A stretch of 64,000 nt of DNA from Arthrobacter sp. MAHUQ-56 (lineage in GTDB: Bacteria; Actinomycetota; Actinomycetes; Actinomycetales; Micrococcaceae), in NCBI RefSeq assembly GCF_019710585.1, contig NZ_JAIFZQ010000008.1, forward strand, positions 62,001 through 126,000, written 5' to 3'. Shown here one piece after another: positions 52,975-61,827 of this stretch. Every line of letters starts with the position of its first letter. The first letter of the stretch is position 1. The notes below the pieces were generated by a model. The model saw only the letters and a list, made by a program, of their open reading frames with translations, ran no database searches and was not told the DNA's origin. The translations under genes were made by a program, and so were the position numbers.

Positions 52975-53895
52975 CTACATCCGCAGCGTGAGGGCGCCAG
53001 GCTCCATGGTCATCCGGACGTGCTTGTTCTCGCCCTCGTGGTCGCCGTCCAGCTGGTAGTTGTCGTTGTGCTCCAGGGTGATCTCCACCGTCTTGCCCTG
53101 GAAGTACTCCACGGCGGTGTCCTTGGTCTTCCCCTTGCCGATGATGCCTGCCAGCACGGACAGCCAACCCAGCTTGCCGTGGTGGGGGGCGAGGACGGCG
53201 ATGTCCAGCAGGCCGTCGTCAATCTTGGCCTCCGGGAAGATTTCCAGGCCGCCCTGGACCTTGCCGCAGTTGCCCACCATCACACTGCGGACTCCCCGGT
53301 GGACAACCCTCTTGCCGTCGATCAGCACGGTGGCCTTGACCGGTTTTCCGGGCAGGTTCCGGATCCCGGCATCGACGTAGGCCAGCCAGCCCACCTTGTG
53401 CTTCAGTTCCTGGTTCGTGTCCGCCATGATGGTGGCGTCGTAGCCCATTCCCGCCATCACCAGGAACACCTGGTCCTTGTCCGGGTCGCTCCGGCGGGCG
53501 CGGACCACGTCGATCTTCCGTTCCGTGCCCACCAGGGCTCCGGACAGGGCACCGTCGAAGTCGGTCACGTCGATGCCCAGGTTGCGGGCCAGCAGGTTCC
53601 CCGTGCCCAGCGGCAGCAGGCCCATGGGAATATCCCCGCCGGCAAGGACTTCGGCGACACAGCGGACGGTGCCGTCGCCGCCGGCCGCGATGATGAGGTC
53701 CGCCCCCTGGGCCAGTGCCTCCTTGGCCTGCCCGACGCCGGGGTCCTCCTCCGTGGTCTCGAACCACAGGGTTTCGCCCCAGCCGTTTTCCTCACAGTGC
53801 TTGGCCATGAGGTCGCGCACGTCGATATCCACCGTCTTTGCGGGATTGATGACCACGGCGGCACGTTTGGGCGAAGGGGAACTGGTGTCAGTCAT
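52975..53895 (-). CDS. diacylglycerol kinase-family lipid kinase
   Basis: A 306-residue DAGK-catalytic protein. The nucleotide motif IIAAGGDGTVRCVAEVL and the PLGTGNLLARNLGI motif are intact. Actinobacterial relatives phosphorylate diacylglycerol or make phosphatidylinositol-mannoside precursors; the actual substrate is unknown. The ATG has GAGGAC upstream. It stands alone, convergent with the cassette above. Confidence 0.92.
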   Translation of the reverse strand: MTDTSSPSPKRAAVVINPAKTVDIDVRDLMAKHCEENGWGETLWFETTEEDPGVGQAKEALAQGADLIIAAGGDGTVRCVAEVLAGGDIPMGLLPLGTGNLLARNLGIDVTDFDGALSGALVGTERKIDVVRARRSDPDKDQVFLVMAGMGYDATIMADTNQELKHKVGWLAYVDAGIRNLPGKPVKATVLIDGKRVVHRGVRSVMVGNCGKVQGGLEIFPEAKIDDGLLDIAVLAPHHGKLGWLSVLAGIIGKGKTKDTAVEYFQGKTVEITLEHNDNYQLDGDHEGENKHVRMTMEPGALTLRM

Positions 53896-53966
53896 GGCGT
53901 CCTCTGATGGCGGATTGAAAGCAAGCTTCTGAAAGAAGGGTAACCCGCCGCGGGTGCGGTTCCGGA

Positions 53967-55340
53967 CTACAAGGCCTTGACCGCACCCAGCACCTGGGCC
54001 AGGGAGTCCTTCGCGTCCCCGAACAGCAGCGAGGTCTGCGGTTCATACAGCAGGTCGTTCTCGATGCCGGCAAAACCCGGCCGCATGGAGCGTTTGAGGA
54101 ACACCACCTGCCGTGCCTGCGCCACCTCCAGGATGGGCATCCCGTAAATGGGCGAGCCGGATGAGGTCTTGGCTGCCGGGTTCACCACATCATTGGCCCC
54201 CACCACCAGGACCACGTCAGTCGTCTTGAACTCCGGGTTGATGTCGCCCATTTCCTTGAGCGATTCGTAGGGCACGTTCGCCTCCGCCAGGAGCACATTC
54301 ATGTGCCCCGGCATACGTCCGGCCACCGGGTGGATGGCGAAGTCCACGTCGACTCCCCGCGCTTGCAGGGCCTGCGCAAGCTCCGCCGCAGTGTGCTGCC
54401 CCTGGGCCACGGCCAGCCCGTAGCCGGGCACGATGATGACCCGCTGGGCGTATCCCAGCAGGACTGCCACGTCCTCAGGCGAGGACGAACGGACCGGACG
54501 CTCGCTCACGGCCGTGGAGCCCGCCGTCGAACCTCCCCGGAAGGCGCCGAACAGGATGCCCGCCACGCTCCGCCCCATGGCCGCCGCCATGGCGCGGGTG
54601 AGGATGGTACCGGACGCTCCCACCAGGGTGCCGGCCACCACCAGCAGCACGTTGCCCAGCACCACGCCGGACGCCGCGACCGCCAGGCCCGTGAAGGCGT
54701 TCAGCAGCGAGATGACGATAGGTACGTCCGCGCCGCCCACCGGCAGCACCAGCAGGACGCCGGCCGCGAGCCCCAGGAGCAGCAGCAGGCCCGCAAGCAC
54801 CGGCGAACCGGCCAGGACCACGGCCACACCGCAGGCCACCGCGGCGAGCAGCACCAGTGCCATCACCACCGGAAGTCCCGGGAACACCACGGGCCGGGTG
54901 GTCATCAGCTCCTGCAGTTTGGCGAACGTCACCGCCGAGCCTGCAAAGGACACCGCCCCCACGAGCAGCGTGAACACGATGGCCAGCCGGACCCAGGGAT
55001 TGTCCGTGTGTCCCAGTTCCAGGAGGGCCACCAGGGCAGCGGCACCACCGCCGACGCCGTTGAACAGCGCCACCAACTGCGGCATCTGGGTCATTTTCAC
55101 GCGCCTGGCCACGGGCGCCGCGACCGCGCTGCCCACCGCGATGGCGCCCAGGATCCACGGAATGTTGTCCATCCGGACGGACAGGAAGACGGTAATGACG
55201 GCGATCAGGGCACCGAGTGCGCCCACCAGGTTCCCCCGCCGGGCAGTGCGCGGGGAGCTGAGCCCGCGCAGCGCCAGGATGAAGCAGACCGCGGCCGCGA
55301 GGTACAGCAGGGCGGTCCAGACGGGGTCGAGGAAGCTCAT
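53967..55340 (-). CDS. pntB: NAD(P) transhydrogenase subunit beta
   Basis: Proton-translocating transhydrogenase, NADP-binding chain. It has 457 residues: about nine membrane helices (1-270), a linker, and a soluble NADP domain (about 285-457) with VIIVPGYGLAVAQGQH, GRMPGHMNVLLAEANVPY and VVLVVGANDVVNPAA. ATG 55340 overlaps the pntA2 stop (ATGA); a longer in-frame start lies inside pntA. It transfers hydride between NADH and NADP, driven by the proton gradient, supplying NADPH. Confidence 0.95.
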   Translation of the reverse strand: MSFLDPVWTALLYLAAAVCFILALRGLSSPRTARRGNLVGALGALIAVITVFLSVRMDNIPWILGAIAVGSAVAAPVARRVKMTQMPQLVALFNGVGGGAAALVALLELGHTDNPWVRLAIVFTLLVGAVSFAGSAVTFAKLQELMTTRPVVFPGLPVVMALVLLAAVACGVAVVLAGSPVLAGLLLLLGLAAGVLLVLPVGGADVPIVISLLNAFTGLAVAASGVVLGNVLLVVAGTLVGASGTILTRAMAAAMGRSVAGILFGAFRGGSTAGSTAVSERPVRSSSPEDVAVLLGYAQRVIIVPGYGLAVAQGQHTAAELAQALQARGVDVDFAIHPVAGRMPGHMNVLLAEANVPYESLKEMGDINPEFKTTDVVLVVGANDVVNPAAKTSSGSPIYGMPILEVAQARQVVFLKRSMRPGFAGIENDLLYEPQTSLLFGDAKDSLAQVLGAVKAL

Positions 55341-55657
55341 TTGCCGCCTGCCTTCCGGGCGGCGGCCGTCTGGCCCGCGTCCTTCCTGGCGTGGAACATG
55401 TGCAGCATCCGGTCCGTCACCACGAACCCGCCCACCAGGTTGGCGGTGGCGAGGACGACGGCGAGCAGCGCCACGGCCAGGACCAGCGGCTCCGCGGCCT
55501 GGCCGGCCACGATGATGGCGCCCACCAGGATGATGCCGTGGATGGCGTTGGCGCCGGACATCAGCGGCGTGTGCAGGGTGCTGGACACCTTGGACACCAC
55601 CTCGAAGCCGACGAACACCGCCAGCACCGTCACCGTCAGCAGGGCAATGCCGTCCAT
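55337..55657 (-). CDS. pntA2: NAD(P) transhydrogenase subunit alpha, membrane part
   Basis: A 106-residue membrane segment with three helices (about 2-22, 34-55, 60-80). It has the conserved TPLMSGANAIHGIILVGA motif of the alpha C-terminal region. In E. coli this is fused to PntA; here it is a separate gene, the usual three-gene layout of actinobacteria. Overlaps both neighbours by one or four bases. Confidence 0.94.
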   Translation of the reverse strand: MDGIALLTVTVLAVFVGFEVVSKVSSTLHTPLMSGANAIHGIILVGAIIVAGQAAEPLVLAVALLAVVLATANLVGGFVVTDRMLHMFHARKDAGQTAAARKAGGK

Positions 55658-56829
55658 CAGAGCGCTCCTTCCCTCGCCGTGGCCGCCGCCCGTTCAGCAA
55701 GCAGCGCGGCCGTGGGCTGGTGCCGCACTGCGCCGTCATGCGTCAGGCAGGCACCGGCCACCACTTCGTCGTCGAAATTCGGGGTGAGTGCGCTGTCGCG
55801 GACCAGCAGGGACAGCAGGTTGGCCACGTTCTTGGCGTACAGCCGGGAGGCGTCCGACGCCATGGCCGAGGCCGGGTCCTTCAGGCCCACCAGGGTGACC
55901 GTCCCAGTGCCGTCGGCGGTGGGGATCGGGATGTCCTGGCCGGGCACCGATCCCTCCACGTTGCCGCCGGACTCCGCGGCGAGGTCGACGACGACCGATC
56001 CCGTACGCATGCCCTGCACCATCTCGCGGGTCACCAAAAGGGGTGCGGGACGCCCGGGGACTGCCGCCGTCGTAATCAAAACGTCCGCCTGGGCCACGTG
56101 CGGTGCCAGCAGCTGCCGTTGCCGGGTCCCGGCGTCGGAACTCAGCTGCCGGGCGTAACCGCCGGCGGCCTCCGCCGTCTCAAGGTCCAGCCGGATGAAG
56201 GTGCCGCCCATCGAGGCCACCTCATCCGCCGAGGCGGGCCGGATGTCGTTGGCGAAGACCCGTGCACCCAGCCGCTTGGCGGTGCCGATGGCCTGCAGCC
56301 CCGCCACGCCGGCCCCGAGGACCAGTACCCGTGCCGGCGGAACCGTGCCGGCCGCCGTCATGTAGAGCGGAAAGAACCGGGGCAGCCGGATGGCCGCTTC
56401 AAGGACACAGCGGTAGCCGGCCACCAGCGCCTGGGAGCTGAGTGCGTCCATGGACTGGGCGCGCGAGATGCGGGGCACGAGTTCCAGGGCGAAGGACGTG
56501 ACGCCGGCGTCCGCGAGCGCCTGCACGGTGGGCAGTTCGGACGACGGCGACGCGAGGCCAACCGTCACGGCTCCCCGCGGGAGTGCCGCGGCCATGTTCG
56601 GGTCCAGGGGGCGGACATGGGCCAGGACGTCGATGGCCCGGGGGTCCAGTTGGGGGACGATGGCCGCGCCGGCCTGCCGGTAGTCCAGGTCGGGGTGCCC
56701 GGCGGCCTCCCCGGCGCCGGCCTCCACCAGCACCTCCAGGCCCATGCCCGCCAGCTGCTTCACCGTATCCGGGGTGGCGGCAACGCGCCGTTCACCCTCC
56801 CGCCGTTCCCGCGGAATGCCCAGTTTCAC
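55657..56829 (-). CDS. pntA1: NAD(P) transhydrogenase subunit alpha, NAD-binding part
   Basis: A 390-residue soluble dI domain, homologous to alanine dehydrogenase. It begins KLGIPRERREGERRVAATP and has the NAD loop [22 protein letters not shown] and the GRPAPLLVTREMV loop. The start is GTG 56829 with GGGGAG upstream. First gene of pntA1-A2-B; no regulator is obvious. Confidence 0.95.
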   Translation of the reverse strand: MKLGIPRERREGERRVAATPDTVKQLAGMGLEVLVEAGAGEAAGHPDLDYRQAGAAIVPQLDPRAIDVLAHVRPLDPNMAAALPRGAVTVGLASPSSELPTVQALADAGVTSFALELVPRISRAQSMDALSSQALVAGYRCVLEAAIRLPRFFPLYMTAAGTVPPARVLVLGAGVAGLQAIGTAKRLGARVFANDIRPASADEVASMGGTFIRLDLETAEAAGGYARQLSSDAGTRQRQLLAPHVAQADVLITTAAVPGRPAPLLVTREMVQGMRTGSVVVDLAAESGGNVEGSVPGQDIPIPTADGTGTVTLVGLKDPASAMASDASRLYAKNVANLLSLLVRDSALTPNFDDEVVAGACLTHDGAVRHQPTAALLAERAAATAREGAL

Positions 56830-56943
56830 CCGCCGACTCCCCTTCCTGACGAGCGCGGCGGCGGCTCTGCTGCACGCGCTGGCTTGAGTCTAGATCGCCG
56901 GGGACTGCTGCGGGAGTGGGGCGGCGGGCTTGGTGGCAAACAG

Positions 56944-57729
56944 TTATCTGCTGCCGCGTACCGGGCCGCCGTAATCGAGGGCGATCCGCCGCGCGGCCTC
57001 CAGCAGCCGGGGAAGGACCGATGCTTCGATGTCCTGGGCCGCGGCGCGGTGGGTCTGCAGGGAGACGTTGGCCGCGGCCACCACCTCGTTTCCCCGCCGC
57101 ACGGGCACGGCCACGCCGCGCAGGCCTTCCTCGAGTTCCTGGGAAACCATGGACCAGCCCTTGATGCGGGCCGCTTCGACTTCGGTCCGCAGGTCCTCAA
57201 CGCTGCCGATGGAGCGGTCGGTGAAGCGGTGCAGCTGGACCGTGCGGAGGTACTCCTCGAGCCGCGCCGGGGGCAGTCCGGCAAGGAGCACCCGGCCCAT
57301 GGAAGTGGCCCAGGCCGGGAACCGGGTGCCCACGGTGATCGATACGCTCAGCAGCCGCGGCGACGGCACGCAGGCGACGTAGACCACGTCGGCGCCGTCG
57401 AGGATGCAGAGGGCAGTGGTTTCGTTCAGCTCCTCGGCCAGTTCCTTCAGATGCGGCTCCGCCACTCCGGGCAAGGTGAGGCTGGCAAGGTAGGCGCGGC
57501 CGACGTCCAGCGACCGGGCGGTCAGTTCAAAGGCCTGGCCTTCGGCACGGAGGTAACCAAGATCCGCCAGGGTCAGCAGGAACCGGCGCGCAGAGGCCCG
57601 GGTCATGTCGGTCCGGGCAGCGACCTGCGACACGGTGAGCCGCGGCTGGTCGGGGGTGAAGGCGAGCAGCACGTCGAAGGCCTTCTCAACCGACTTCACA
57701 AAGTAGGCTGCCTGCTCCTCGATGGGCAC
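56944..57729 (-). CDS. IclR family transcriptional regulator (shikimate/quinate cluster)
   Basis: A 261-residue IclR regulator. The winged HTH is about 20-70 (LTVSQVAARTDMTRASARRFLLTLADLGYL) and the effector domain follows. GTG 57729 was chosen for GAGAGGA 6 nt upstream and agreement with the family N-terminus. An alternative ATG at 57798 overlaps the aroE-like stop (ATGA) and would add 23 residues. It is co-directional with the dehydrogenase gene and probably controls it and the divergent transporter. Confidence 0.87.
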   Translation of the reverse strand: MPIEEQAAYFVKSVEKAFDVLLAFTPDQPRLTVSQVAARTDMTRASARRFLLTLADLGYLRAEGQAFELTARSLDVGRAYLASLTLPGVAEPHLKELAEELNETTALCILDGADVVYVACVPSPRLLSVSITVGTRFPAWATSMGRVLLAGLPPARLEEYLRTVQLHRFTDRSIGSVEDLRTEVEAARIKGWSMVSQELEEGLRGVAVPVRRGNEVVAAANVSLQTHRAAAQDIEASVLPRLLEAARRIALDYGGPVRGSR

Positions 57730-57794
57730 TGTGGTTCCTCTCCCGACGGTTTGGCGCACCCGTACAGGTCCGCCGGGCTCCAGCGCCTGTCCGA

Positions 57795-58631
57795 TCATAT
57801 CGCCGCCCGGAGCCGCTCCAGCGTCTGCTGCAGCAGCAACCGGGCCTGTCCGTCGAGCCCCAGGAGGGGCACCATGGCTACGGCCTGCTCACGGAGGTGT
57901 TCCCATCCGTCCACAGACCGGATGCCCAGCTCACGGGCCCGGGCAACGCTCGCCGTGGTGTGGCCCGCATAGACGAAGTCGTACAGGACGGCGTCTGGAG
58001 CAAGCGGCTTCCCGCCCCAGGCCGGCGCATCAGAGGCGTCCTTGCCGATGGGGGTGGCATTGACCACCAATGACACATCGCGGGCCAGGTCCTGCGCCTG
58101 CTGCCAGGTGACGTTGCGCGCGTCAACGCCGAGACTGCCGGCAAGAGCCAGCAACTCCTCCGCGGCGCGGGGATCGCGGTCCGTGATGGAGACGGTGCCA
58201 ACGTTTCCACTGAGTGCCACCAGGACTGCCCTGGCAGCTCCCCCGGCCCCGAGCAGCAGGGCATGGCGCTGGAACTGCCGGCCCAGCAGCACACTCACCG
58301 CAGTGATGTCGGTGTTGTGGCCCACCAGCTCATTCCCCTGCCGGACCAGCAGGTTGCAGGCGCCACTTCGCCGGACGGCATCCGTTGCCCCATCCGCTGT
58401 TTCCGCCGCCCAGTGCTTGTGCGGCATGGTCACGTTGGCGGCGACGATCCCGGGATCCAGGAGCCTGCGGCGGACTCCTGCCAGGTCACCCCCCGGTGGA
58501 ACGTCCCACGCTTCGTAGGTCCAGCCGCTGCCGAGTTTCTGCAGTACGGGGTTCCACAGGCCCGGGGACATCGCCTTGGAGGCGGCTGAGCCAACCAGGA
58601 CCAGGCGGGAAGCTTCCGTTGAGGGTTTCAT
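57795..58631 (-). CDS. aroE: shikimate/quinate dehydrogenase
   Basis: A 278-residue member of the AroE family. Substrate motif SAASKAMSPGLWN (15-27), catalytic lysine in NVTMPHKHW, NTD aspartate in GHNTDITA, and the nucleotide loop LLGAGGAARAVLVAL. The context (divergent shikimate/quinate-type transporter, IclR regulator, pca genes) points to catabolic oxidation of shikimate or quinate rather than biosynthesis. AAAGGTG precedes the ATG. Confidence 0.9.
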   Translation of the reverse strand: MKPSTEASRLVLVGSAASKAMSPGLWNPVLQKLGSGWTYEAWDVPPGGDLAGVRRRLLDPGIVAANVTMPHKHWAAETADGATDAVRRSGACNLLVRQGNELVGHNTDITAVSVLLGRQFQRHALLLGAGGAARAVLVALSGNVGTVSITDRDPRAAEELLALAGSLGVDARNVTWQQAQDLARDVSLVVNATPIGKDASDAPAWGGKPLAPDAVLYDFVYAGHTTASVARARELGIRSVDGWEHLREQAVAMVPLLGLDGQARLLLQQTLERLRAAI

Positions 58632-58655
58632 TGGTGCACCTTTCGCGGGACGGCA

Positions 58656-58684
58656 TTGTGATTGGTGTCACCAGCTAGTATCCT
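58656..58684 (+). promoter_or_regulatory. promoter with TGGTG-T-CACCA operator before the MHS transporter
   Basis: TTGTGA (58656-58661), 17 bp, TATCCT (58679-58684). The spacer contains the 11-bp palindrome TGGTG-T-CACCA (58663-58673). Its position between -35 and -10 is typical for a repressor site. The leader of about 80 nt continues through GTTCGGTATGCGTAC, a weak dyad that could bind the IclR protein. Confidence 0.5.
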
Positions 58685-58770
58685 CTTTTCAGACGCATTT
58701 CGCACACCTGTTCGGTATGCGTACAAATCAAGAAGAATATCCCCACCTTCAGCGTGGAAGGAACCCCACC

Positions 58771-60108
58771 ATGACCGACATCGCAGCAGGAGCCCAGGCC
58801 CAGTCCACGCCTGAGGCACAGCGCCAGCTCAAGCGCGCCAAGAAAGCAGCGCTGGCCGCCTTCCTTGGCGGCGCCCTGGAGTATTACGACTTCTTCATTT
58901 ACGCCACTGCCGCCTCCCTGGTCTTCTCGAAGATCTTCTTCCCGGGGGGCGACCCAACCGTGGCCCTGATCGCGTCCTTCGCCACGTTCGGCGTCGCGTA
59001 CGTGGCCCGCCCGTTCGGCGCGGTGGTGTTCGGCCACCTCGGCGACAAGATCGGCCGCAAGAACACCCTGGTGCTCACCCTCGTCCTGATGGGCAGTGCC
59101 ACGTTCCTCATCGGCGTCCTGCCCGACTTCAACACGGCCAGCTACTGGGCCCCCGCGCTGCTGGTGGTGCTTCGCCTGATGCAGGGCCTGTCGGCCGGGG
59201 CCGAGACAGCAGGCGCCTCGGCACTCTCCACCGAGGAAGCACCTGAAGGCCGCCGCGGGTTCTTCGCCAGCTTCGCAATGAGCGGCATCTCCGCCGGCAT
59301 CGTCCTGGCTTCCTTGGCGTTCCTGCCCGTCGCTGCCATGAGCGAGGCCGACCGGCTCGCCTGGGGCTGGCGGATCCCGTTCTGGCTCTCCCTCGTCGTG
59401 CTCATCGTCGCGTACCTGGTGCGCCGTTCGCTGGAGGAGCCGGAAGTCTTCGAGGAGAAGCACGACCACGGCGAACTGGTGAAACTTCCCTTCGCCAAGA
59501 TGTTCCAGACCCACCCGGCGCAGTTCTTCCAGGTGGCGCTGATGTCCTTCGAGACCGTCACCAACACGTTCATGCAGTCGTTCGGCCTCGCCTACGCTGT
59601 CTCAGTGGGCGTTCCCGCCTCCACCATGCTCTGGGTCAGCATCCTGGGCAACGTCCTGGCCATCGCCAGCCAGCCGCTCATGGCCAGGCTGTCCGATACC
59701 TTCGGCCGCCGGCCCATCTTCATCGGCGGCGTCCTGGGCTCCGGCGCCATGATCTTCGTGTACTTCTCGGTGATCTCCACGGGGAACATCCCGATGATCT
59801 TCCTGACCAGCACCCTGATCACCGCCGGAACCTACGCCATGTCCAACGCGATCTACCCGGCGTGGTTCTCCGAGCTCTTCAACGTCAAGGTGCGCTACTC
59901 CGGCATGGCGATCGGGCTCCAGATCGGCATCCTCTGCGCCGGCTTCACTCCGCTGCTGGGCACCGCCCTGGTCGGCGCCGAGAAGGCAAACTGGGGGCCG
60001 GCCGCCTGGATCGTGGCCGCGTCGTCGATCCTGGCCGTGATCGGTGCGCTGTGGGCCCGCGAAACCGCCAAGACGCCGCTGCGCGAGTTGGGCAACCACG
60101 TGCGGTAG
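58771..60108 (+). CDS. MFS transporter, metabolite:H+ symporter (MHS), shikimate/quinate-like
   Basis: A 445-residue transporter with twelve helices. FLGGALEYYDFFIYATAASLVF and GHLGDKIGRKNTL are MHS signatures shared with ShiA and KgtP. It probably imports shikimate or a related acid, given the divergent dehydrogenase. ATG 58771 has AAGGA 9 nt upstream; longer in-frame starts would lie in the promoter. Ends at a strong terminator. Confidence 0.92.
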   Translation: MTDIAAGAQAQSTPEAQRQLKRAKKAALAAFLGGALEYYDFFIYATAASLVFSKIFFPGGDPTVALIASFATFGVAYVARPFGAVVFGHLGDKIGRKNTLVLTLVLMGSATFLIGVLPDFNTASYWAPALLVVLRLMQGLSAGAETAGASALSTEEAPEGRRGFFASFAMSGISAGIVLASLAFLPVAAMSEADRLAWGWRIPFWLSLVVLIVAYLVRRSLEEPEVFEEKHDHGELVKLPFAKMFQTHPAQFFQVALMSFETVTNTFMQSFGLAYAVSVGVPASTMLWVSILGNVLAIASQPLMARLSDTFGRRPIFIGGVLGSGAMIFVYFSVISTGNIPMIFLTSTLITAGTYAMSNAIYPAWFSELFNVKVRYSGMAIGLQIGILCAGFTPLLGTALVGAEKANWGPAAWIVAASSILAVIGALWARETAKTPLRELGNHVR

Positions 60109-60112
60109 CAGC

Positions 60113-60157
60113 GCCGGTACGGGATAAGCCGGTACGGGATAAGCCGGTACGGGACAA
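60113..60157. repeat. three 15-bp tandem repeats after the MHS transporter
   Basis: GCCGGTACGGGATAA occurs three times head to tail (60113-60127, 60128-60142, 60143-60157), the last with one change (ACAA). It directly precedes the terminator stem, sharing the final A residues. Confidence 0.9.
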
Positions 60158-60206
60158 AAGGAAAGGAACGACGGCGGGAAGCACCCGCCGTCGTTCCTTT
60201 CCTTTT
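60156..60206 (+). terminator. intrinsic terminator after the MHS transporter
   Basis: A 23-bp perfect stem (left arm 60156-60178, containing GGAACGACGGCGGG) closes on the 5-nt loop AAGCA. The right arm ends in CCTTTTT. This is the longest stem in the window, and its A-rich and T-rich flanks allow function on both strands. Confidence 0.92.
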
Positions 60207-60230
60207 TGCGCCGTGCCCGGACGTACCGGG

Positions 60231-60310
60231 CTGCGCAGTGAAGTTCTGGCTCGCTGCGCGGGGACTGCCCCTGCGCAGTGAAGGCCGGGCAGGCTGCGCG
60301 ACCCGGAACT
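60231..60310. repeat. 40-bp imperfect direct duplication before the IclR gene end
   Basis: CTGCGCAGTGAAG starts two adjacent 40-bp blocks (60231-60270 and 60271-60310), each with GCTGCGCG in its second half. The second block ends two bases before the IclR stop. Probably a local duplication in untranslated DNA. Confidence 0.7.
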
Positions 60311-60311
60311 C

Positions 60312-61124
60312 CTAGCCGCGGGCGGTGAGGTCCGCCGAGATGAGGGCCGCCGTCGCCTTGATCTCCTGCGCCACGGATGCCAGGTAGGCGTCCGGATCCG
60401 GCTTGGCCTCCACGGATTGGGCCTGCAGGGAAACGTTCACCGCTGCCACCACCTTGGATCCGTCGTACACGGGAGCGGCAACCGACATCAGGCCCAGTTC
60501 CAGTTCCTGGTTCAGCACGCACCAACCCTGTGCCCGTACGGTGTCCAGGACGGCCAGCAACTCCGGCACGCTTCCCAGGGCGCGGGGAGTGAGCGGCTTG
60601 ATCTCCGCAGCCGCCAGGTACGCCTTGAGGTCCGCGGGCGGAAGTGCCGCGAGCAGGACCCGGCCCATTGACGTCGCGTAGGCCGGGAAGCGGGTGCCAA
60701 CGGTGATGCCGATGGTCATGATCCGGCGCGTGGTCACCCGGGCGATGTAAGCGATGTCGGTGCCGTCCAGCACGGCCGCGGACGTGGACTCCCCCAGCTT
60801 GAGGGACAGCTCCTCCAGGTGCGGCTGCGCCAGCTGCGGCAGGGACAACCCGGAAAGGTACGCGTAGCCCAGCTGGAGCACCTTGGCAGTCAGGGCAAAG
60901 GTCTTGCCGTCGGTGCGCACATAGCCCAGCTCCACCAGCGTGTGCAGGAACCGGCGGGCGGTGGCGCGGGTGAGCCCGGTGCGGGCAGCCACCTCGGAGA
61001 GCGTCATGACCGGACGCTCGGCGTCGAAGGCCCGGATCACCGCCAGGCCCCGGGCCAGCGACTGGACGTACTGGTCGCTGGCCTGCGGGGCGGTCTGGGT
61101 GTCGGTACCTGCGGCGTCGGTCAT
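60312..61124 (-). CDS. pcaR: IclR family regulator of the pca operon (PcaR-like)
   Basis: A 270-residue IclR regulator. It contains YVQSLARGLAVIRAFDAE, the HTH TLSEVAARTGLTRATARRFLHTLVELGYV and an effector domain with AYIARVTTRRIMTIGITVG. Located immediately downstream of pcaJIF on the same strand, it is the likely beta-ketoadipate regulator. TAGGAT lies 8 nt before ATG 61124, a near-leaderless layout. TTG 61133 in frame would overlap that box and is less likely. Confidence 0.9.
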   Translation of the reverse strand: MTDAAGTDTQTAPQASDQYVQSLARGLAVIRAFDAERPVMTLSEVAARTGLTRATARRFLHTLVELGYVRTDGKTFALTAKVLQLGYAYLSGLSLPQLAQPHLEELSLKLGESTSAAVLDGTDIAYIARVTTRRIMTIGITVGTRFPAYATSMGRVLLAALPPADLKAYLAAAEIKPLTPRALGSVPELLAVLDTVRAQGWCVLNQELELGLMSVAAPVYDGSKVVAAVNVSLQAQSVEAKPDPDAYLASVAQEIKATAALISADLTARG

Positions 61125-61148
61125 GGTTACCAATCCTAGGCCCCGGCC

Positions 61149-61826
61149 TCAGGCGGCCGTGGCGGCTTTAAGCGGGACGGGGACCAGTTCCTGGAGTTCT
61201 TCGAGGGTGCAGCCGAAGGTTTCGCGGACGGTGACGCCCTCGGGTCCGGTGAGGAAGACGCCCTTGTCGGTGTAGACGCGGGTGACGCAGCCGACGCCGG
61301 TGACCGGGTAGGTGCAGGCCTCGACGATCTTGGACGCGCCTTCGCGGGTCAGGAGGGTCATCATGACGAAGACGTCCTTGGCGCCGGTGGCCAGGTCCAT
61401 GGCACCGCCGACGGCGGGAATCGCCCCGGGTGCGCCGGTGTGCCAGTTGGCCAGGTCACCGTTGGCGGAGACCTGGAAGGCGCCCAGGACGCAGATGTCC
61501 AGGTGCCCGCCGCGCATGATCGCGAACGAGTCCGCGTGGTGGAAGTAGGAGGCGCCGGGCAGTTCGGTGACGGGGATCTTGCCGGCGTTGATGAGGTCCT
61601 CGTCGATCTGGTCGCCCGTGGCTTCCGGACCCATGCCGAGCATGCCGTTCTCGGTGTGGAGGGTGATGTTCTGTTCCTCGGTGAGGTAATTGGACACCAG
61701 GGTGGGCTGCCCGATGCCGAGGTTCACGAACGAACCCGGCGCGATGTCCTTCGCTACCAGGCGGGCGAGGTCATCCCGGCCCAGCGGGGTCTCGGAGCTC
61801 TTGATGCTGGTTTCGGTGAGGCTCAT
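61149..61826 (-). CDS. pcaJ: 3-oxoadipate CoA-transferase subunit B
   Basis: A 225-residue beta subunit. The catalytic glutamate is in LHTENGMLGMG, and GGAMDLATGAKDVFVMM is the conserved C-terminal motif. With PcaI it moves CoA from succinyl-CoA to 3-oxoadipate. ATG 61826 follows the pcaI stop after one base; earlier in-frame sequence belongs to pcaI. A general 3-oxoacid CoA-transferase is the alternative, but the pcaF and pcaC neighbours decide. Confidence 0.94.
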   Translation of the reverse strand: MSLTETSIKSSETPLGRDDLARLVAKDIAPGSFVNLGIGQPTLVSNYLTEEQNITLHTENGMLGMGPEATGDQIDEDLINAGKIPVTELPGASYFHHADSFAIMRGGHLDICVLGAFQVSANGDLANWHTGAPGAIPAVGGAMDLATGAKDVFVMMTLLTREGASKIVEACTYPVTGVGCVTRVYTDKGVFLTGPEGVTVRETFGCTLEELQELVPVPLKAATAA

Positions 61827-61827
61827 C

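Noticed and set aside
55720..57972. 750-codon open frame on the plus strand opposite pntA1 and the IclR gene
   Set aside because: It runs antisense to two well-supported genes and its translation is Gly/Arg/His-rich without any motif, as expected for frames opposite high-GC genes.
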